A DNA stretch of 64,000 nucleotides. Source: Mycobacterium shimoidei. Its GTDB lineage: Bacteria; Actinomycetota; Actinomycetes; Mycobacteriales; Mycobacteriaceae. Position 1 is the stretch's first letter. The number at the start of each line of letters is the position of its first letter. The notes beneath the pieces were generated by a model that searched no databases, was not told the DNA's origin, and saw nothing but the letters and a program-made list of their open reading frames with translations. Shown here in pieces: positions 61,266-64,000 of this stretch. The DNA is taken from positions 1-64,000 of the forward strand of contig LQPU01000049.1 of assembly GCA_002101905.1 (NCBI GenBank), in the 5' to 3' direction. Both the position numbers and the translations under genes were made by a program.

Positions 61266-61724
61266 ATGTCGTCGCCCAAAAGGCCGCCCGTCCTTTTCTC
61301 GTTGCTGGCTCCGCGCCTGATGAAGTGGTATTCGAAGATCAACGTCGCGATCTATCGAGCCACCGGTGGGCGCATCGGGGGCCGAGAGCTGGGCCTACCG
61401 GTGTGTTTGCTGACCACAACTGGCCGCAAGAGCGGGCTACCGCGGACGCGTGCACTGGTCTACCTGGCCGACGGTGACCGGGTGGTCCTGGTGGCCGCAC
61501 AGGGCGGCCTGCCCACACAGCCGCAGTGGGTGCACAACCTCCTCGCCAACCCAGAAGTGCAGGTGCAGATCGGGTCGCAGATCCGCAGCATGCGCGCGCG
61601 AGTCGCCGACGACGCCGAACGGGCGCAACTGTGGCCGCGACTGGTCGCGCTGAACCCGCGGTGGGCCAGATTCCAGTCATGGACCGACCGGGTGATTCCG
61701 GTTGTGGTCTGCGAGCCGGCTTAG
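61266..61724 (+). CDS. Deazaflavin (F420)-dependent nitroreductase-family protein, second copy
   Basis: Ddn-fold protein of 152 residues, paralogous to the one at 44724-45170. The F420 motif is LLTTTGRKSGLPRTRALVYL near residues 46-65, and PQWVHNLLANPEVQVQIG follows. ATG 61266 is chosen as the family start (MSSPKRPP). An in-frame start at 61242 adds eight residues. It lies 45 bp after the SbcC-like gene on the same strand. Natural substrate unknown. Confidence 0.85.
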   Translation: MSSPKRPPVLFSLLAPRLMKWYSKINVAIYRATGGRIGGRELGLPVCLLTTTGRKSGLPRTRALVYLADGDRVVLVAAQGGLPTQPQWVHNLLANPEVQVQIGSQIRSMRARVADDAERAQLWPRLVALNPRWARFQSWTDRVIPVVVCEPA

Positions 61725-61794
61725 CGGGCAAATCATCGATTCAACGAGCATCGGCCGCCTCTGTTAATACACTCAGCCGCAGAGGCGGTGAGCC

Positions 61795-63384
61795 ATGGAT
61801 CTGAACTGCGACTATGTGGTCGTTGGAACAGGGTCGGCGGGCGCTGTCATTGCAAATCGGCTCAGCGCCGACCCGGCCGTTTCGGTGGTCGCCCTGGAGG
61901 CCGGGCCGCCGAACACCAACAAATTCATTCGCATCCCGGCCGCGTTCTCCAAGCTCTTCCGCAGCGAGCTGGACTGGAATTACCTGACCGAACCGCAGAA
62001 GGAGCTGGGTGGCCGCGAGATCTATTGGCCGCGCGGCAAGGTCCTCGGCGGATCGTCGTCGATGAACGCGATGATGTGGGTCCGCGGGTTCGGCGCAGAC
62101 TACGACCAGTGGGCCACCCACGCCGGCCCCGAATGGTCCTACGCACAGGTAGTGAGCTACTTCCGCCGCATCGAGAACGCCACCGACGCGTGGCATTTCA
62201 TCAGCGGCGACGACAGCGGTGTGACAGGTCCGATCAAGGTGTCACGGCAGCGCAGCCCCCGCAGCTTGACGACGGCCTGGCTGGCGACGGCGCGGGAGTG
62301 CGGATTTGCCGCCGGACGCCCCAATGCCCCTGAGCCGGAAGGCTTCTGCGAAACCGTCGTCACGCAGCACCGGGGTGCACGGTGGAGCACCGTCGATGCC
62401 TATCTCAAGCCCGCGATGCGGCGAAATAACCTGCGTGTGCTCACCGGGGCGACCGCCACCCGCGTCGTCATCGACGACAGCCGCGCGGTCGGCGTGGAAT
62501 TCGACCAGGGCGGCCAGCGTCGCGTCGTCGAGGCGCGTCGGGAGGTGGTGCTGTGCGGTGGCGCGATCAACAGCCCCCAGCTGCTCATGCTCTCCGGTAT
62601 CGGCGATGCCGACCACCTCGATGACCACGGCATCGATGCGGTGTACCACGCCCCCGAAGTGGGCCAGCATCTGCTCGACCACTTGGTCACCCCGCTGGGG
62701 TTCGACGTGCAGCAGGACAGTCTCTACACCGCCGAAAAACCGAAGCAGCTGATCGATTACCTGCTGCGGCGTCGCGGCATGCTGACCTCCAACGTCGGTG
62801 AGGCGTACGGGTTCGTTCGTAGCCGACCGGATGTGGAGCTGCCCGATTTGGAGCTGATCTTCGCTCCGGCACCATATTTCGACCAGGGCATCGGTGACCC
62901 GTATCCCGGCCATGCGGTCGTGTTCGGCCCGATCCTGTTGACGCCGCGAAGTCGCGGGCAGATTTTGTTGCGTTCCGCCGACCCGTTTGACAAGCCGATA
63001 ATCGACCCCCGCTATCTGTCGGACCCCGACGGCGCCGACCGCGCCGTGATGATGGCCGGTCTGCGGATGTGCGCCCGGATGGCCGAAACCGCGCCGCTGA
63101 ACGGACTACTCGGTGCCATCGCGCGGCCCGTGGGCGCCACCAAACTCGACGATGCCACCCTCGAGGAGGCGCTGACCAGCTGCTCGCACACTCTCTATCA
63201 CCCGGTGGGCACCTGTCGCATGGGCAGCGACGAAGCCAGCGTGGTGGATCCCGCGCTGCGGGTCCGCGGCGTCGAGGGGCTCAGGGTTGCCGATGCGTCG
63301 GTGATGCCCACCATCATCCGCGGGCACACCCACGCCCCTTCGGTGTTGATCGGCGAAAAAGCCGCCGACCTCATCTCCTCCTAA
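61795..63384 (+). CDS. GMC-family FAD oxidoreductase, choline dehydrogenase-like (Rv1279-like)
   Basis: Product of 529 residues (M. tuberculosis 528). The N-terminal FAD motif YVVVGTGSAGAVIANRLS is at residues 6-23, and the GMC signature WPRGKVLGGSSSMNAMMWVRG near residue 80 is read as two parts (GKVLGGSSSMN; MMWVRG). The C-terminal catalytic His pair is in YHPVGTCRMG and RGHTHAPSVLIGEKAAD. Such enzymes oxidise primary alcohols to aldehydes. The start ATG 61795 has AGAGGCGG before it. Convergent with the oppA gene, with a large palindrome between. Confidence 0.92.
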   Translation: MDLNCDYVVVGTGSAGAVIANRLSADPAVSVVALEAGPPNTNKFIRIPAAFSKLFRSELDWNYLTEPQKELGGREIYWPRGKVLGGSSSMNAMMWVRGFGADYDQWATHAGPEWSYAQVVSYFRRIENATDAWHFISGDDSGVTGPIKVSRQRSPRSLTTAWLATARECGFAAGRPNAPEPEGFCETVVTQHRGARWSTVDAYLKPAMRRNNLRVLTGATATRVVIDDSRAVGVEFDQGGQRRVVEARREVVLCGGAINSPQLLMLSGIGDADHLDDHGIDAVYHAPEVGQHLLDHLVTPLGFDVQQDSLYTAEKPKQLIDYLLRRRGMLTSNVGEAYGFVRSRPDVELPDLELIFAPAPYFDQGIGDPYPGHAVVFGPILLTPRSRGQILLRSADPFDKPIIDPRYLSDPDGADRAVMMAGLRMCARMAETAPLNGLLGAIARPVGATKLDDATLEEALTSCSHTLYHPVGTCRMGSDEASVVDPALRVRGVEGLRVADASVMPTIIRGHTHAPSVLIGEKAADLISS

Positions 63385-63447
63385 CCGCGAAAGTGCAACT
63401 ACCGACGGTGTTACTCGTGAAATGCGTCGTGGAATGCACTTTCGCGG
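63385..63447. repeat. Long interrupted palindrome (13-bp arms, 37-bp spacer), possible bidirectional terminator
   Basis: CCGCGAAAGTGCA (63385-63397) and TGCACTTTCGCGG (63435-63447) are perfect complements. It begins directly after the GMC gene's stop and ends 9 bp before the convergent oppA stop, so it could end both transcripts. Its dimensions match the palindrome at 35319-35384. Confidence 0.7.
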
Positions 63448-63456
63448 CGCAGAGGG

Positions 63457-64000
63457 TCAGCGAGTGAATCCGACGGCGGTGTAGACCACATCGGCGAGGC
63501 CAGGGGCGCCGAAGTTGGCGAGGGTACTGCGCACCGCGATGTCACCGGGTGACTGGAACAGCGGCAGGCTGAAACCTTCCTGCCAGATCATCGCGTCGAC
63601 CTCATTAGCCAGCGCGCGCGCCTTGTTTTCGTCGAGCTCGGACAGCGTTTCGTCGATCTTGGCATCAATTTCGGCGTTGCCGATCTTGCCGAAGTTGCTG
63701 TCGCCGTGCGAGGCGTAGATCTGAGGCAGCGCAGAGAGCGGGAAAGCGTTACCCACCCAACCGAATTGCACGATGTCGAAATCACCGGTGCTGACGTATT
63801 GGCTGAAGAACCCGGTACCCGGCTTGACGTCGAGCACCAGCTTGACACCGATTTGCGCCAGGTTCTGCTGCGCGACCAGGGCGATCTGGCGGGCGGTCGG
63901 CGAGTCGTAGAACACGTCTCGGATGACCAGTTGCTTACCGTCCTTCTCGCGCACTGCCCCGTTGAGCTTCCAGCCCAGTGCGTCCAAGTCTTTTCGGGCC
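63457..64000 (-). CDS. oppA: Peptide/oligopeptide-binding lipoprotein OppA, C-terminal part
   Basis: Family 5 solute-binding protein, cut by the right edge; only the last 181 or so residues are visible (LDALGWKLNGAVREKDGKQ ... VYTAVGFTR). Conserved C-terminal family features are RQIALVAQQNLAQIGVKL, FDIVQFGWVGNAFPL and the helical LDENKARALANEVDAMIWQEGFSLPL. In M. tuberculosis the homologue Rv1280c belongs to the oppDCBA operon for peptide (including glutathione) import. The lipobox and start are outside the window. Confidence 0.85.
   Translation of the reverse strand, partial: ARKDLDALGWKLNGAVREKDGKQLVIRDVFYDSPTARQIALVAQQNLAQIGVKLVLDVKPGTGFFSQYVSTGDFDIVQFGWVGNAFPLSALPQIYASHGDSNFGKIGNAEIDAKIDETLSELDENKARALANEVDAMIWQEGFSLPLFQSPGDIAVRSTLANFGAPGLADVVYTAVGFTR

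Noticed and set aside
1..64000. tRNA, rRNA or riboswitch genes
   Set aside because: I scanned the intergenic regions by eye and saw no tRNA cloverleaf or rRNA sequence. The magnesium-related genes have no visible M-box-like leader, with gaps too short or unstructured.

Overview
The window is high-GC DNA from a mycobacterium, most likely a slow-growing non-tuberculous species. Protein after protein matches, in the same order, the block of the M. tuberculosis chromosome from Rv1230c to Rv1280c: lpqY-sugABC, corA, mdh, lpqZ, kgd, lprE, deaD, cyp130, udgB, amiB2, the pH-sensing adenylyl cyclase, lprB/lprC, the SbcCD-like pair and oppA. Species identity is inferred from this synteny and from remembered protein sequences; no search was run.

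Layout. 1-5.9 kb: lytic transglycosylase (cut by the left edge), DUF1003 protein, PRC/MgtE_N/CBS protein, a CitE-like lyase, two tandem DUF4190 membrane proteins and a Gsp17M-like protein. 6-10.9 kb: the trehalose importer lpqY-sugA-sugB-sugC, with a SUFU-domain gene coupled behind it. 10.9-15.2 kb: corA, mdh, a small malic enzyme and lpqZ. 15.2-24.8 kb: an accessory block (about 16.06-24.75 kb) between the Rv1245c-like SDR and kgd. It holds a long minus-strand operon (DUF427, VOC, HAD dehalogenase, a frameshifted TMEM175-type channel gene, quinone-oxidoreductase-like MDR, DUF417), two tandem paralogous TetR regulators, an alpha/beta hydrolase and a divergent MOSC-flavin reductase-[2Fe-2S] fusion. 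24.8-29.5 kb: kgd, a tandem repeat and an Rv1249c-like membrane protein. 29.9-36 kb: MFS transporter, RecB-nuclease/UPF1-helicase fusion, lprE. 36-42 kb: deaD, acyltransferase, TetR-cyp130, FAD oxidase. 42-51.6 kb: SHOCT protein, udgB, luciferase-like oxidoreductase, Ddn-like protein, HIT, PatB/MalY aminotransferase, amiB2, adenylyl cyclase, a small hypothetical protein preceded by 8-bp tandem repeats, and a trypsin-like membrane protease. 51.8-64 kb: heterodimeric ABC exporter, lprB-lprC, SixA, the SbcD/SbcC-like pair, a second Ddn-like gene, GMC oxidoreductase and oppA (cut by the right edge).

The most interesting signal is in the accessory block. A 16-bp palindrome with consensus TGGGATRTRYAWCCCA occurs three times, once before each transcription unit: the DUF427 operon, the TetR-TetR operon and the hydrolase/MOSC-reductase divergon. 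The two TetR proteins share the same recognition-helix residues. This looks like a self-contained detoxification regulon that I do not recognise as described.

A second theme is leaderless transcription. About a dozen genes have a TANNNT -10 box 6-9 nt before the start codon and no Shine-Dalgarno, which helps fix several starts (for example at 35283, 42063 and 57325). Relative to M. tuberculosis as I remember it, vapBC33/PE_PGRS23, relBE, tap and pknH-embR-lprA are absent from their expected places. The CitE-like lyase, malic enzyme, SUFU gene, PatB-like gene and serine protease occupy positions where I do not remember M. tuberculosis genes.
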